Source: Paenibacillus polymyxa M1
GTDB lineage: Bacteria; Bacillota; Bacilli; Paenibacillales; Paenibacillaceae
NCBI RefSeq assembly: GCF_000237325.1
Contig: NC_017543.1
Coordinates: 124,001 to 188,000, forward strand
Length of the DNA stretch: 64,000 nucleotides
Reading direction: 5' to 3'
The position numbers and the translations under genes were made by a program. The notes under the pieces were generated by a model. It was not told the origin of the DNA. It did not search any database and saw nothing but the letters and a program-made list of their open reading frames with translations. Positions 1 to 8,471 of this stretch are shown piece after piece. Position 1 is the stretch's first letter, and each line of letters starts with the position of its first letter.

Positions 1-255
1 TTTCACGCTCACTAAAAAGGATGAATGGAATCTACCATCATCCTCCACAAGGTTCAAAGAAAAAAGCAATATATATACAATTAGGTTTGGAGTCGACTTC
101 TTGTCGAAGAGGTAATCTAATCTGTACGTCCTTTTTATCCAATGTTTCTTGGATGTACTACATCATACGAGGGTTCATCATAGAATATTGATACTTTTTA
201 TATAATAAACGAAAAGGTTTTTTTCGAGAAACAAAACCATTATATTCTGAGGCAA
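1..255. other. Left edge, no gene seen
   Basis: No open frame with a ribosome site is visible here. There is a small inverted repeat around positions 92-108 (TCGACTTCTTGTCGA type). The downstream side is the 3' end of the minus-strand regulator that stops at 256. Confidence 0.4.
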
Positions 256-1014
256 CTATTTATCTTTTGTTGGAAACAGACGGAGCAAACTACGTGTGTA
301 TTGCTGGAGGTTTCGTATATAATTAAGAGCAGCCTCACCTTCTTTAGAGATCATAAGTACTCCGATATCTGTAAGACGATAAATATAATGATGTCTTCGT
401 ATGGAATTCCATTTACCCTCAACCCATCCATTACTGATATCTTCCATTTCATGAGCAAGATCATATATGTACCCTTCTCCACATTGCCAGTTATATCGCT
501 TTTCCATTAATTCATAAATGTTCACTACTGTCCCTAACTTATGTTCAAGATCATTCAAAATCAGTAGAAACAGATAGCGGGCCAGATGTCGTACACTGAT
601 GAGACGGTTGAAATGTTTCAATACACCTTCATCCCAAATAGGCTGTTCTCTACTTCCGGAACCAGTAATAATATATGCGAAGTAATCTGCAGCTCCCTTC
701 AGACGTTGCAATAAATTCAAGTATGTATTTATGAATTGCTCATGTTTTTTTATTCCAGAAGTAGTAATAGTCATGATACGTCTCTTCCCTCTAGTCTCGA
801 TACAAGATATCCATCCTCTTAAATCCATATCTTGGACAGCTTGATAGATATAAGACTTAGATTTCAAATTGACTGATTCATTTATAACTGAGTCAAATAA
901 TTCTTTTATATATTTTGGACCATTTTGAAGTTCACGAAAAACAATTAAATAAATAACGTCTTTCGCACTAAGGCCGATTTTAGTGGGTATCAAGGGAGTC
1001 AAGGTTTTTTCCAA
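256..1014 (-). CDS. Tandem PadR-like winged-helix regulator
   Basis: A cytoplasmic protein of 252 residues with two winged-helix-like halves. The first (about residues 15-90) has the PadR pattern of a helix-rich start, SKSYIYQAVQDMDLRGWI and a basic wing (ETRGKRRIMTIT). The second (about 140-235) repeats it with GYIYDLAHEMEDISNGWV and YRLTDIG. Tandem PadR-like folds are unusual, since PadR proteins normally carry one and dimerise. I chose the TTG at 1014 because AGGAGGAG lies five bases before it; an upstream in-frame ATG at 1080 lacks a good site. The role is probably transcription control of a plasmid function. DNA target and ligand are unknown. Confidence 0.55.
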   Translation of the reverse strand: MEKTLTPLIPTKIGLSAKDVIYLIVFRELQNGPKYIKELFDSVINESVNLKSKSYIYQAVQDMDLRGWISCIETRGKRRIMTITTSGIKKHEQFINTYLNLLQRLKGAADYFAYIITGSGSREQPIWDEGVLKHFNRLISVRHLARYLFLLILNDLEHKLGTVVNIYELMEKRYNWQCGEGYIYDLAHEMEDISNGWVEGKWNSIRRHHYIYRLTDIGVLMISKEGEAALNYIRNLQQYTRSLLRLFPTKDK

Positions 1015-1119
1015 GACAACTCCTCCTACTTTACTTAAATTCTTTTTTCTTCTGACACTGTTTATGAGTTCACAAATCAAGAATTTTTTAACAAGGATCT
1101 TTTTTAAGTATTACTTTTT

Positions 1120-1299
1120 TTACACACTCACTGAGACAATTGAGCCAACTCTTTGAAGAATAAGTAATCCTTCTTCTATACTATCAATAAAATACTTTCT
1201 ATCATCCAATACCACTACATCATGCTGGTTCAATTTAACTTCACTTTTAAAATAAATGAAGTTGTCTACTCTTGGAAGAGCCCCCTTATAGTAAAACAT
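1120..1299 (-). CDS. Small protein, 59 aa, unknown
   Basis: The frame begins ATG-TTT-TAC at 1299, five bases after a GGAGAGG ribosome site, and reads MFYYKGALPRVDNFIYFKSE onward to a stop at 1120. The alternation of hydrophobic and polar residues (DVVVLDDRKYFIDSIEEGLLIL) looks like a small beta-rich domain. It resembles nothing I can name. It lies 40 bases downstream of a possible small gene on the same strand and 39 bases upstream of the longer ATG of the regulator frame, so the three may share a transcript. Confidence 0.55.
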   Translation of the reverse strand: MFYYKGALPRVDNFIYFKSEVKLNQHDVVVLDDRKYFIDSIEEGLLILQRVGSIVSVSV

Positions 1300-1327
1300 T
1301 TCATCCTCTCCTTTTTAAGTATATCAT

Positions 1328-1564
1328 TTATAATCTAAGTCCATTCAGCGGCAATAACATACTCACACATTTCAGAATAGTGGATCTCAACCTCTCAACT
1401 GTAATATAGGTTTCTTTGCTTAGTTGCATTGGACTACAGCCGAGAACAATTCCTCTTCGCAGTGTGGGTATTTCTTCATTGTCATGCTCCTTGTCACCAT
1501 ACCTTCGTTTACAAACACTTTCGCTTTCAATGAAATCCCCTCCGATGAAAATAAATAATTTCAT
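1328..1564 (-). CDS. Possible small protein, 78 aa
   Basis: The frame starts just after a GGGGGAG ribosome site (spacing only about three to four bases). The product shows no recognisable domain. An alternative 36-codon frame with a GGAGGGG site and a TTG start overlaps it in another phase, so the real reading frame is uncertain. It is listed because ribosome sites on this strand are strong. Confidence 0.25.
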   Translation of the reverse strand: MKLFIFIGGDFIESESVCKRRYGDKEHDNEEIPTLRRGIVLGCSPMQLSKETYITVERLRSTILKCVSMLLPLNGLRL

Positions 1565-1836
1565 CTACTCCCCCAATCTTTGCCCTACTCTTTTTTTAAA
1601 CTTAATGTACATAATATTTTAAATATTTAAGAAGTTATATAATCTTTTAATTTTAGCATAGACTAATCTTTAAGGACATAGAGGCTTATAACCTAACAGA
1701 GTTTTTAAATATAGGTAAATGAAGAATGATTGCTTAGTAGCTAGATACATCACATTATGTACTTTATATGTCCGTAGAATGAGGTGTTTGAAAACTTGTA
1801 TATACGGAAATAATCAAGTTCAATTTCTTATAAAAA

Positions 1837-1872
1837 ATAGAAGAGAAACAAGTCGACTTGTTTCTCTTCTAA
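1837..1872 (-). terminator. 34-bp perfect palindrome, probable terminator
   Basis: Positions 1838-1871 form a perfect palindrome centred on GTCGAC (arms AGAAGAGAAACAAGTC and its complement) with no separate loop. On the minus strand it is followed by TTTTTT, which fits an intrinsic terminator for the gene that stops at 1929. Its perfect dyad could also bind a dimeric protein. Confidence 0.6.
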
Positions 1873-1928
1873 GTTTTAGTCATTGGATTTTCAGAATTCT
1901 TAATACGTAAGTTCATTGTAATTTCGAA

Positions 1929-2351
1929 TTATAACTTGAATTCACTATTTATCTCAGACAACTCGGAAACGATCTTATTAATGTCGATGCCATTAGTGGA
2001 GGCTAGAATATGTCCGATAGCATCATTCACTGGGAATGGAACACATTCACGACCCTTGTATCGAACCTGCCCCCATTGCGTTGAATCGAAAATACCATTT
2101 GGGATATCTTCTCCGTCACCAAGCCACATTCTAGCACGATAATCAATTATCATACCTTCCGGCAAATTGATCCATAAATGTGGCTGAATTGTACCCTTCG
2201 TCCGAATATCTGTTAAATCTCCGACCATGACAGAATGAGGTATCAAGGCTAGACTGAGTAGGAAGCTTATGACTCGTGTCATCCCATCACATTCTAGGTG
2301 GCAATGGTCCAATTGATCTAGCACAGTTCTCAATTTATCGTATTTTTCCAT
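1929..2351 (-). CDS. Transglutaminase-like small protein
   Basis: A soluble 140-residue protein with the ordered Cys-His-Asp arrangement of the papain/transglutaminase-like fold: C21 in HLECDGMTR, H58 in PHLWINL and D70 in GMIIDYR. Spacing and the HxWI...L..G.IIDYR signature match small bacterial transglutaminase-like domains. The family may cross-link, cleave or transfer acyl groups; the substrate cannot be told from the sequence. It stands alone between a palindromic terminator downstream and the metallopeptidase gene upstream on the same strand. Confidence 0.5.
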   Translation of the reverse strand: MEKYDKLRTVLDQLDHCHLECDGMTRVISFLLSLALIPHSVMVGDLTDIRTKGTIQPHLWINLPEGMIIDYRARMWLGDGEDIPNGIFDSTQWGQVRYKGRECVPFPVNDAIGHILASTNGIDINKIVSELSEINSEFKL

Positions 2352-2450
2352 TTTCGCTCTCTTTCTAATTAAATATCATGACTTTTATCCATTTATATTA
2401 CTACTATTCAAACTTCTACATCAATATGTTGATGCCTTAAAAGAAAAATG

Positions 2451-4103
2451 CTACTGATTAAAACAAGTAAATTTGTTCATTATTTCTATATTCATACTCT
2501 TTTCCTTTAAAATGTTTATTTCAATCTCTTCGGTTGCATTATTATGAGATGTTTCCACTTTATTACCCGACACAAATTTAAAAAATAAATTATTAAAGTA
2601 GGATTGTATTAAGTTAAGAAAAGTTTTCTCTGAAGGATATACTGGGGAGTCATAATTCTCTTTGAGGAATGATGATTCTATTTGCAGACACTTGAAGATA
2701 TATAGTTCATACGCTCGAGCAAAGACTTCTGTTGGTTGGAAATAATAACTTCGATTGTATTTTGAAGTACCATTCCAAGTTTGTTTAAAAGGATCTTCAT
2801 TGGGTAAGTGTTTAACACTTTCTTCAGTAAGTTTTTCATAGATTTCAATGATACCAAGAAAATCTAAACTTTCACTCATTATTTTGTTTCTTATCATTGT
2901 ATGATCTATCTGGTGTCCAAGCTCGTGAATGTAGGCATTCGGATGTTCAATATCAATAATTGTTGCACGAAAAGACGAATAATGAAGCCCAGCTGCACGA
3001 TGCTGGCCAAGCTTTCTAATTCTAAAGCTATAATCACTTGCTTTAGGAATATAAATCTTATTTTTTAAATCGTTAAATTCTAGCTCCAATGAGTTAAATC
3101 GTACTAAATCAACGTCATTATCAAGTTCAACTTTACCGTAATGAGTTAAAAAATCATTTTTCTCCATAACGCTTAACACTTTACCACTAACATATTTTTT
3201 ATCTTGGAATGCCTTAGCGTATGTGGAGTGTTCCTCTAAAAGCCGTTCCGCCTTAGTTCTAGCAATGAACATGCTCCGAATGAAACGTGGTATTATAATT
3301 TCCTTCCCTTGCTTTGTGCATAAGATATGAGGAGTACCTTCATTTTTCTGAAGAGAAAAATCTTCATAGGTGTAATAATTATCTACCAAGGATGATTCAC
3401 AATCAATAAATGGTAGCTTATTCTTATAAATTTCCCGGGTAACCATCTCAGCTAATCGTTTATCTTCAGGAAGAATAGTCAAATTCATCTTAATAGAGCG
3501 TTGAGAATAGTATTCAGCTATTTTAAAGCGAATGTAATCCCCCTGGTTTTCTGTAAACTTGGTCAAAGAGTTAATCGAAATAGTCTTAGTTAAAATCTTT
3601 ATGCAATCTGCAAACAAAAAGTGCCCTATTTTCTTACAATTGCTCTTTAGACCCCAATATCTCATATGATATTTGGGCTTAAGCGTACTGTTAAGAAAAG
3701 TATAAGCAACATCCAATTTCCCCTTATAGCTAATGGTTATTTTGGCCGGTTGATACTTCTCAATAACATTGTCCTTATTTATTAAATTTGCACCTCTGTA
3801 AAGTAATTCTAGAATAGTTTTTTCTGTTTCCGTTTCAAACTTTGTTAATAACTCAACTTTTAAATTATAAGGACCTAAGGATATATCCTCAATAAATTCG
3901 AGTTTTTTTTGAACATTTAGGCCCATAAAAATACCTTTAACCTTTCTTTTTACGGCCGATTCAAACTTACCCATTTGTTCATAGATATTCTGTCCAGGCA
4001 TCACAGAAAATTTAACATCAGACAATAGATGAGATAGGCCATAATATTCAAATTGTTGTTTTAATATCTCATCTTTTTTTAATGTGTGAATACGTTGTTT
4101 CAT
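2451..4103 (-). CDS. Zincin-type metallopeptidase domain protein (HELGH)
   Basis: A 550-residue protein whose C-terminal third carries HELGH at residues 393-397 followed by QID, and a downstream EVFARAYE (E459). This is the HExxH plus glutamate zinc-binding arrangement seen in the metallopeptidase-like domains of large phage and plasmid proteins, where the pattern (S/T)xEx(F)ARAxE is typical. The first 380 residues are lysine-rich and match no family I recognise. I set the start at the ATG at 4103, nine bases after AGGGG, rather than at 4196, where the extra 31 residues lack a ribosome site. No signal peptide is seen. A role in plasmid transfer or in modifying host protein is inference. Confidence 0.6.
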   Translation of the reverse strand: MKQRIHTLKKDEILKQQFEYYGLSHLLSDVKFSVMPGQNIYEQMGKFESAVKRKVKGIFMGLNVQKKLEFIEDISLGPYNLKVELLTKFETETEKTILELLYRGANLINKDNVIEKYQPAKITISYKGKLDVAYTFLNSTLKPKYHMRYWGLKSNCKKIGHFLFADCIKILTKTISINSLTKFTENQGDYIRFKIAEYYSQRSIKMNLTILPEDKRLAEMVTREIYKNKLPFIDCESSLVDNYYTYEDFSLQKNEGTPHILCTKQGKEIIIPRFIRSMFIARTKAERLLEEHSTYAKAFQDKKYVSGKVLSVMEKNDFLTHYGKVELDNDVDLVRFNSLELEFNDLKNKIYIPKASDYSFRIRKLGQHRAAGLHYSSFRATIIDIEHPNAYIHELGHQIDHTMIRNKIMSESLDFLGIIEIYEKLTEESVKHLPNEDPFKQTWNGTSKYNRSYYFQPTEVFARAYELYIFKCLQIESSFLKENYDSPVYPSEKTFLNLIQSYFNNLFFKFVSGNKVETSHNNATEEIEINILKEKSMNIEIMNKFTCFNQ

Positions 4104-4321
4104 AAATTCATCCCCTATATTTTTCTTTATGGTGTATAAGACCAAAATTTCGTATCTAGAACCATATGCGAAAAAAGGGATAACAAAAAAACACACCGAA
4201 AAATGAACTATACCGTTAAGGTATTCCGATCATAATGATCTGAAAGTTCACTTTACAAGTGTGTTTTGAATGAAATCTCCAGTGCCGCATGGCTTAGAGT
4301 AAGAATTTAGTCAGGTAATGC

Positions 4322-4912
4322 TTACATAATAACATTTTCTGTTGTGGTTGTGAATTGTGTACTCCCCCTATGTTTAAATCGTTCAGCTAAACTAGAAAAT
4401 TCTTGCCAATCCTCTTCTAAGATTTTGTTTCGCAAAAGTAAATCTTGATTTATTTCCTTGAGGGATTTGACCTCTCTATCCTTCTCTTCCAACATTGCAT
4501 GTAGATCTCGAAAGAGGGAATGAATCGTATTTAATTCCTGTATATACTCAATCACTGTTTTCACTTTGTCCGGAGATAACAAATGTTCCAATTGATATAC
4601 TGTCGATAATTCACTTGTACTTTGAATGCTTGATTCAGTATACTGCAGAGTCCCATTTTCATTTCCAGATTTATAATAATTCTTCTTTTTACGGGCTTCA
4701 ATGATTTCCTTTTTCAACTTTTTTCGGAGAAAATTATTCCATCTAAAGCTACATGCTCCGCTAGTACGACCATCTAAGCGATTAGATGCCTCAGTAAAAC
4801 CCTTTAATTGTGTTGAACCCGTACTTATATGTTGCAAAATTATATCACTAAGAATCATGTCTTCAATATCACTCCATACAGGCTCTCGTTTCCTACTTCC
4901 GTTATCACTCAC
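4322..4912 (-). CDS. RsfA-family Myb-like transcription factor
   Basis: The N-terminal 70 residues match the RsfA/YlbO family: WSDIEDMILSDIILQHI, then GSTQLKGF, then ACSFRWNNFLRKKL, a Myb/SANT-type DNA-binding domain. The C-terminal half (about 105-180) is a predicted coiled coil (EEKDREVKSLKEINQDLLLRN). In Bacillus, RsfA is a prespore-specific regulator under sigma-F. A plasmid copy suggests that some plasmid genes respond to sporulation. It is monocistronic. The target is unknown. Confidence 0.8.
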   Translation of the reverse strand: MSDNGSRKREPVWSDIEDMILSDIILQHISTGSTQLKGFTEASNRLDGRTSGACSFRWNNFLRKKLKKEIIEARKKKNYYKSGNENGTLQYTESSIQSTSELSTVYQLEHLLSPDKVKTVIEYIQELNTIHSLFRDLHAMLEEKDREVKSLKEINQDLLLRNKILEEDWQEFSSLAERFKHRGSTQFTTTTENVIM

Positions 4913-5042
4913 TTTCTCTGTCTCCTTTCGATGCCCTTTTCATTTTTTGATAATATCATTCTTGCCAACTCAATTTATCTATATACCACGCGTATTACTC
5001 GCCTACAGTGGACTCTTAAGTGTAAATACCCTCTTTCAATGA

Positions 5043-5383
5043 AGTAAGCCCTTAGTTTTCTTCAGTCGTTACCTAACCTACTAATTTTGAAACTTTTCTA
5101 CAACCTTTCAAAGAATAACAACAAGCCCCGCTTATACTTAATTTCAGATTTCTACAGACTGAAGTATCTCTTACGATGTCTTCTCCTTGTTCTTAGAGGA
5201 TATTACTTCAATAAAATCATACTTCTGTTGCACGTTCTTTATAATTATGACTCATTTTGTACAAGCGAAAAGCACATCCCCAGACAGCTCATTGGTTTTC
5301 ATAGAGAAAGGTAAGGACCGTGTTTTTCCAATCAATGGCGCAGAATCTGGAGCAATGTACCTCATGATATTTTTTTACACGTG
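5043..5383. other. Gap left of the transposon, no convincing gene
   Basis: Several short open frames occur, but none has a ribosome site. The sequence here once joined directly to 7750 onward, before insertion of the element at 5389-7744. Reading across that junction gives no longer frame. Confidence 0.4.
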
Positions 5384-5397
5384 GTTGCTGTAGAAAG

Positions 5398-5457
5398 AAA
5401 ATAAAGCCTTAGACTGGAAAATAAAGTTGTAGACTGAGAAAATAAAGTCTTAGACTA
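5398..5457 (+). repeat. Left-end transposase-site repeats (three copies)
   Basis: Copies at 5398-5416, 5418-5436 and 5439-5457 read AAAATAAAGCCTTAGACTG, AAAATAAAGTTGTAGACTG and AAAATAAAGTCTTAGACTA. They are 20-21 bp apart, i.e. about two helical turns, as expected for adjacent transposase protomers. Confidence 0.8.
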
Positions 5458-5683
5458 ACGATTCATCATTAACCGAGGGACGGGCAGATTTGTTTAAAAC
5501 CAGCGAGACTGAGCAATTTCCAGAGATCGCTCTTTTGGCGAACCGAAGAGTGTGGCTGATCAGGAAACTATCTGCGCTTGGAAAGTAATGTTAGCTGTTG
5601 AGTAAAGTGAAATTCCGCAAAAAATATCAAAACAGAGCGTTCCATCTGTCGTAAAGTGAGTATATCGATATGGAGGCATTAAA

Positions 5684-6559
5684 GTGAATTATAAGGATTT
5701 GGTAATCAAGGCCATTACCTATATTGAGGATCATCTGACCGATGAGAGATTAAGCACCAAGGTTCTGGAGGCTGCGGGCTATTCGCCGTACCATTTTCAC
5801 CGGATCTTCCTATCGGTTACGAGAAACTCCGTCTCGGAGTACATACGCAAGCGGAGATTGACACAAGCAGCATACGATTTATTTTATACCAACCAAAGGA
5901 TCATAGGTATTGCCATCCTGTACCGGTTCGAGTCTCAGGAATCCTTCGCCCGAGCCTTTGGGAAAATGTTCTCCATCTCGCCTGGACAATTTCGAAAGCA
6001 AAGGGACATGAAGGACACGCTGTTCCGGGCAATGGAGAAGCTTCCTTTGGATGAAGTGGGGCTACAGCATTTGAATAAGAGCGTCTCCCTCGTGCCAGCT
6101 ATTGTCTGCCTGAATAAGCTGCATCTGGTCGGCATGTCGATACCGGGTGTCAATTCGGACGAAGTCGGAAAGCTATGGCGGAGCTTTAGGCAGCGTTTGT
6201 TTGAAATTGAGCGAAAGCCGGATACGGAAGACATATTTTATGCGGTCATTGAACTTACAGGTAGGCAATGGGAAGTCACGTATATCGCTTGTGTCGAGGT
6301 GGCTAGCGAGGAGAGTGTAGTTCCCTTGGGAATGGTCGCTAAGCTGCTCCCAGCTGTAACTTATGCGGTTTTTACTCATATGGGGACATTATCGAGACTC
6401 AACGATACGTTGCAGTACATTTATGAAACCTGGTTACCCCAGTCAGGCAGAGCTCGTACGAATTACCCGGAGTTTGTGCGTTACGACCATCGATATCTAG
6501 GACCGATGAACGAGGATTCGGTATTAGACATATATATTCCCGTTGGCTCGCCATTATAG
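5684..6559 (+). CDS. AraC-family regulator with GyrI-like effector domain
   Basis: A 291-residue cytoplasmic transcription factor. Residues 8-105 are the double helix-turn-helix of AraC/XylS (AGYSPYHFHRIFLSVTRNS, then FESQESFARAFGKMFSISPGQFR). Residues 125-290 are a GyrI/BmrR-like effector-binding domain ending in DIYIPVGSPL. Such proteins (Rob/TipA-like layout) sense small hydrophobic ligands. It is the first gene of the transposon cargo, 32 bp before the hydrolase it probably controls. Codon use is GC-richer than in surrounding genes, which supports transfer. Confidence 0.85.
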   Translation: MNYKDLVIKAITYIEDHLTDERLSTKVLEAAGYSPYHFHRIFLSVTRNSVSEYIRKRRLTQAAYDLFYTNQRIIGIAILYRFESQESFARAFGKMFSISPGQFRKQRDMKDTLFRAMEKLPLDEVGLQHLNKSVSLVPAIVCLNKLHLVGMSIPGVNSDEVGKLWRSFRQRLFEIERKPDTEDIFYAVIELTGRQWEVTYIACVEVASEESVVPLGMVAKLLPAVTYAVFTHMGTLSRLNDTLQYIYETWLPQSGRARTNYPEFVRYDHRYLGPMNEDSVLDIYIPVGSPL

Positions 6560-6591
6560 GAGCATGTAGCTCAAGGAGAGATGAAATTAAG

Positions 6592-7482
6592 ATGAACAAA
6601 ATAGAAGACATAGTTGAAGGATATGCAGGTTGCTGTGAGGTACAAATTACCGACAACGCATTGAAGGTGACCGTTCCCATGATCGTGATGTATCCGACAG
6701 ATGCACCGGAACAGACTGATAGGTTAGGGCCGTACTCGTTGGAGGTGGCCAGAGACGCTGCGCCGCTGGAGGGAAAATTTAGACTAGTCCTCATTTCGCA
6801 CGGTACAGGCGGTTCACCGCTTGTGTACCGGTCGCTCGCTCGGCATTTGGCGCGATGCGGCTTTATCGTTGGCCTTCTCGAACATCCATTTAATAACCGC
6901 AATGATAATAGTTTGGAAGGTACTGTCCAAAACCTCACCTATCGCCCCCGGCACCTTCGCATGGCAGCCGACTGGTTTTTTGAAGATGAGAGGTTTAAGG
7001 GACTTCTACAGCAGGGAGGCCATTCGGTCATCGGGCATTCCATGGGGGGCTACACCGCGCTTGCAGCAGCTGGTGGTATCCCGACCTCCTTCCCTACTGA
7101 GAGCCCGGATGGGAAGCCGCAGCAGATCGATGTCCCTCATGATTCACGCATCCGGTCCCTGATTTTGCTAGCCCCGGCGTCCGTTTGGTTCCGTAATGAG
7201 GGAGCATTAAACAACGTTCGGCTCCCCATTCTCATGTTGGATGCCGAGCGAGACCCTTACGCACTTCCTTTTCACGCGCAGATCATCATGAATAGTGTTG
7301 CTGAACCGCAAATGATTCGCTATCGGACGGTGGAGAATGCCGGACATTATTCCTTCCTGACTCATTTCCCAGCTGAGATGATTTCACCAGACTTTCCCCC
7401 CTCGCAAGACCCGCCCGGCTTTGATCGCGTGCAATTTCACGAAACGCTGAAGGCTGAAGTAGTAGAGTTTCTGTTGACTTAA
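6592..7482 (+). CDS. Alpha/beta hydrolase (dienelactone-hydrolase-like)
   Basis: A 296-residue soluble hydrolase with the alpha/beta-hydrolase core: ISHGTGGSP (oxyanion region, about residues 67-75), the nucleophile elbow GHSMGG (about 146-151), an acid in the LMLDAERDPYALP segment and a catalytic His in VENAGHYSF. The N-terminal region resembles the platelet-activating-factor-acetylhydrolase/dienelactone-hydrolase group. It is transcribed with the AraC regulator inside the mobile element, which suggests an inducible detoxifying or ester-degrading function. The substrate is not evident. Confidence 0.8.
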   Translation: MNKIEDIVEGYAGCCEVQITDNALKVTVPMIVMYPTDAPEQTDRLGPYSLEVARDAAPLEGKFRLVLISHGTGGSPLVYRSLARHLARCGFIVGLLEHPFNNRNDNSLEGTVQNLTYRPRHLRMAADWFFEDERFKGLLQQGGHSVIGHSMGGYTALAAAGGIPTSFPTESPDGKPQQIDVPHDSRIRSLILLAPASVWFRNEGALNNVRLPILMLDAERDPYALPFHAQIIMNSVAEPQMIRYRTVENAGHYSFLTHFPAEMISPDFPPSQDPPGFDRVQFHETLKAEVVEFLLT

Positions 7483-7594
7483 CATTAGGAACAATCACTT
7501 TCCGTCGAAATCAAATGTTAACTGAGTGTTCGATTAACTAATCGTTACGCTAACTGGGGAATGTTAGTTCAATATCAGGCTGCAACAGCAGCGG

Positions 7595-7735
7595 CAGTCT
7601 AAGACTTTATTTTCACGTCTTAGTCCGCCGCTGCTTACTTTATTGGAACAGTCTAAAACTTATTTTGCGAAGGCTGCCAAATTAATAATTGAAAAACCAC
7701 ATTAGATCAACAACTCCAGTCTAGAACTTTATTTT
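7595..7735 (-). repeat. Right-end transposase-site repeats (three copies)
   Basis: Inverted copies at 7595-7613, 7649-7667 (one base shorter) and 7717-7735 carry the CAGTCT...CTTTATTTT form of the left-end repeat. Wider spacing (54 and 68 bp) than on the left is typical of the asymmetric ends of Tn7-like elements. Confidence 0.8.
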
Positions 7736-7970
7736 AAACGAACAGTTGCATTTCTTACTGTGATAGTTCTTTTATTTTTTTGTTTTATGACAAGTTTCCC
7801 CTTACTTCGACATTCAATATAATTTACAATAACAAATATATTTTTGTAATTTATGTTTTTTATATTAATTATATGTAAAGAAACCATTAGAAAACGATGA
7901 AATTTGAGTACAAAAAATTCACCCTATTATTCTGTGAATTTTTGTATATATAAAATTTAGGAGGATTCAA

Positions 7971-8375
7971 ATGGGAAATAAAAAGAAACTAGTTCCACTC
8001 TTAGCTGGCTTTGCATTTTTAATCGGATTTTCAAATTCTGCGCTTGCCACTCCAAGTTCCCCAGATGAAACTGTTAAAGGAGGATGGAGCGAGGATGGGG
8101 GGTATTTTTCCACAACAGAGAGAAAAATATCTCCAAGCGCTGAGGTGATAGTTGACCATAATGGTTGGGCAGAAAGAAACTCTTGGGGAGCTGAACGAGC
8201 TGTAGGAACCACTTGGTGGAAAGACACGTACCATTACACAAGAGCACGAATGGAATTACCTGGTGGTAATGCTGTTACGGATAGTGGTAGACAATACGGG
8301 TATGTAAACACTTATGCAGCTTCTCCTTATGCAGATCCAAACTTCTTAGCTAAAACTTATTATGGTAAGGATTAA
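7971..8375 (+). CDS. Secreted small protein, candidate bacteriocin
   Basis: A 134-residue protein with a clear signal peptide (KKK, hydrophobic core, cleavage after ALA at about residue 26). The mature part of about 108 residues is rich in Trp, Tyr, Gly and has no Cys (GGWSEDGGYFST, TTWWKDTYHYTRARMELP). Start follows TTAGGAGG. It is followed by a hairpin terminator and then two permeases and an ABC ATPase, the arrangement of lactococcin-972-type bacteriocin loci with their immunity/export transporters. The peptide itself is longer than lactococcin 972, and I cannot place it in that family by sequence, so antimicrobial activity is inference from context. Confidence 0.5.
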   Translation: MGNKKKLVPLLAGFAFLIGFSNSALATPSSPDETVKGGWSEDGGYFSTTERKISPSAEVIVDHNGWAERNSWGAERAVGTTWWKDTYHYTRARMELPGGNAVTDSGRQYGYVNTYAASPYADPNFLAKTYYGKD

Positions 8376-8410
8376 TACGTATAAATAGCTGAAAATAATA
8401 TAAATTGTGA

Positions 8411-8455
8411 AATAGTGAGATTGCTCCTCTTTATCCGGCAATCTCACTATTCTTT
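8411..8455 (+). terminator. Terminator between peptide gene and ABC genes
   Basis: A 13-bp perfect stem (8412-8424 with 8438-8450, ATAGTGAGATTGC) is followed by TCTTT. It probably lets most transcripts stop after the peptide gene, giving excess peptide over transporter. Confidence 0.7.
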
Positions 8456-8471
8456 AAAGAGGGTATAAAAA

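Larger units (their letters stand above)
5389..7744. mobile_element. Non-autonomous Tn7-like transposon with AraC/hydrolase cargo
   Basis: The element begins TGT at 5389 and ends ACA at 7744. The same 5 bp, GTTGC, lies on both sides (5384-5388 and 7745-7749), a target duplication. Each end holds three copies of a 19-bp repeat (consensus AAAATAAAGTCTTAGACTG): direct at the left, inverted at the right. Several transposase sites per end, TGT/ACA tips and 5-bp duplications are the signature of Tn7-like and related DDE transposons (TnsB-type). No transposase or targeting gene lies inside, so it must move in trans. Cargo is an AraC regulator and a hydrolase whose base composition is clearly GC-richer than the neighbours. 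Confidence 0.8.

Noticed and set aside
1719-1910. 63-codon plus-strand frame
   Set aside because: It reads through the 34-bp palindrome and lacks a ribosome site.
5187-5393. Plus-strand frame running into the transposon end
   Set aside because: No ribosome site; joining across the removed element gives only five more codons.
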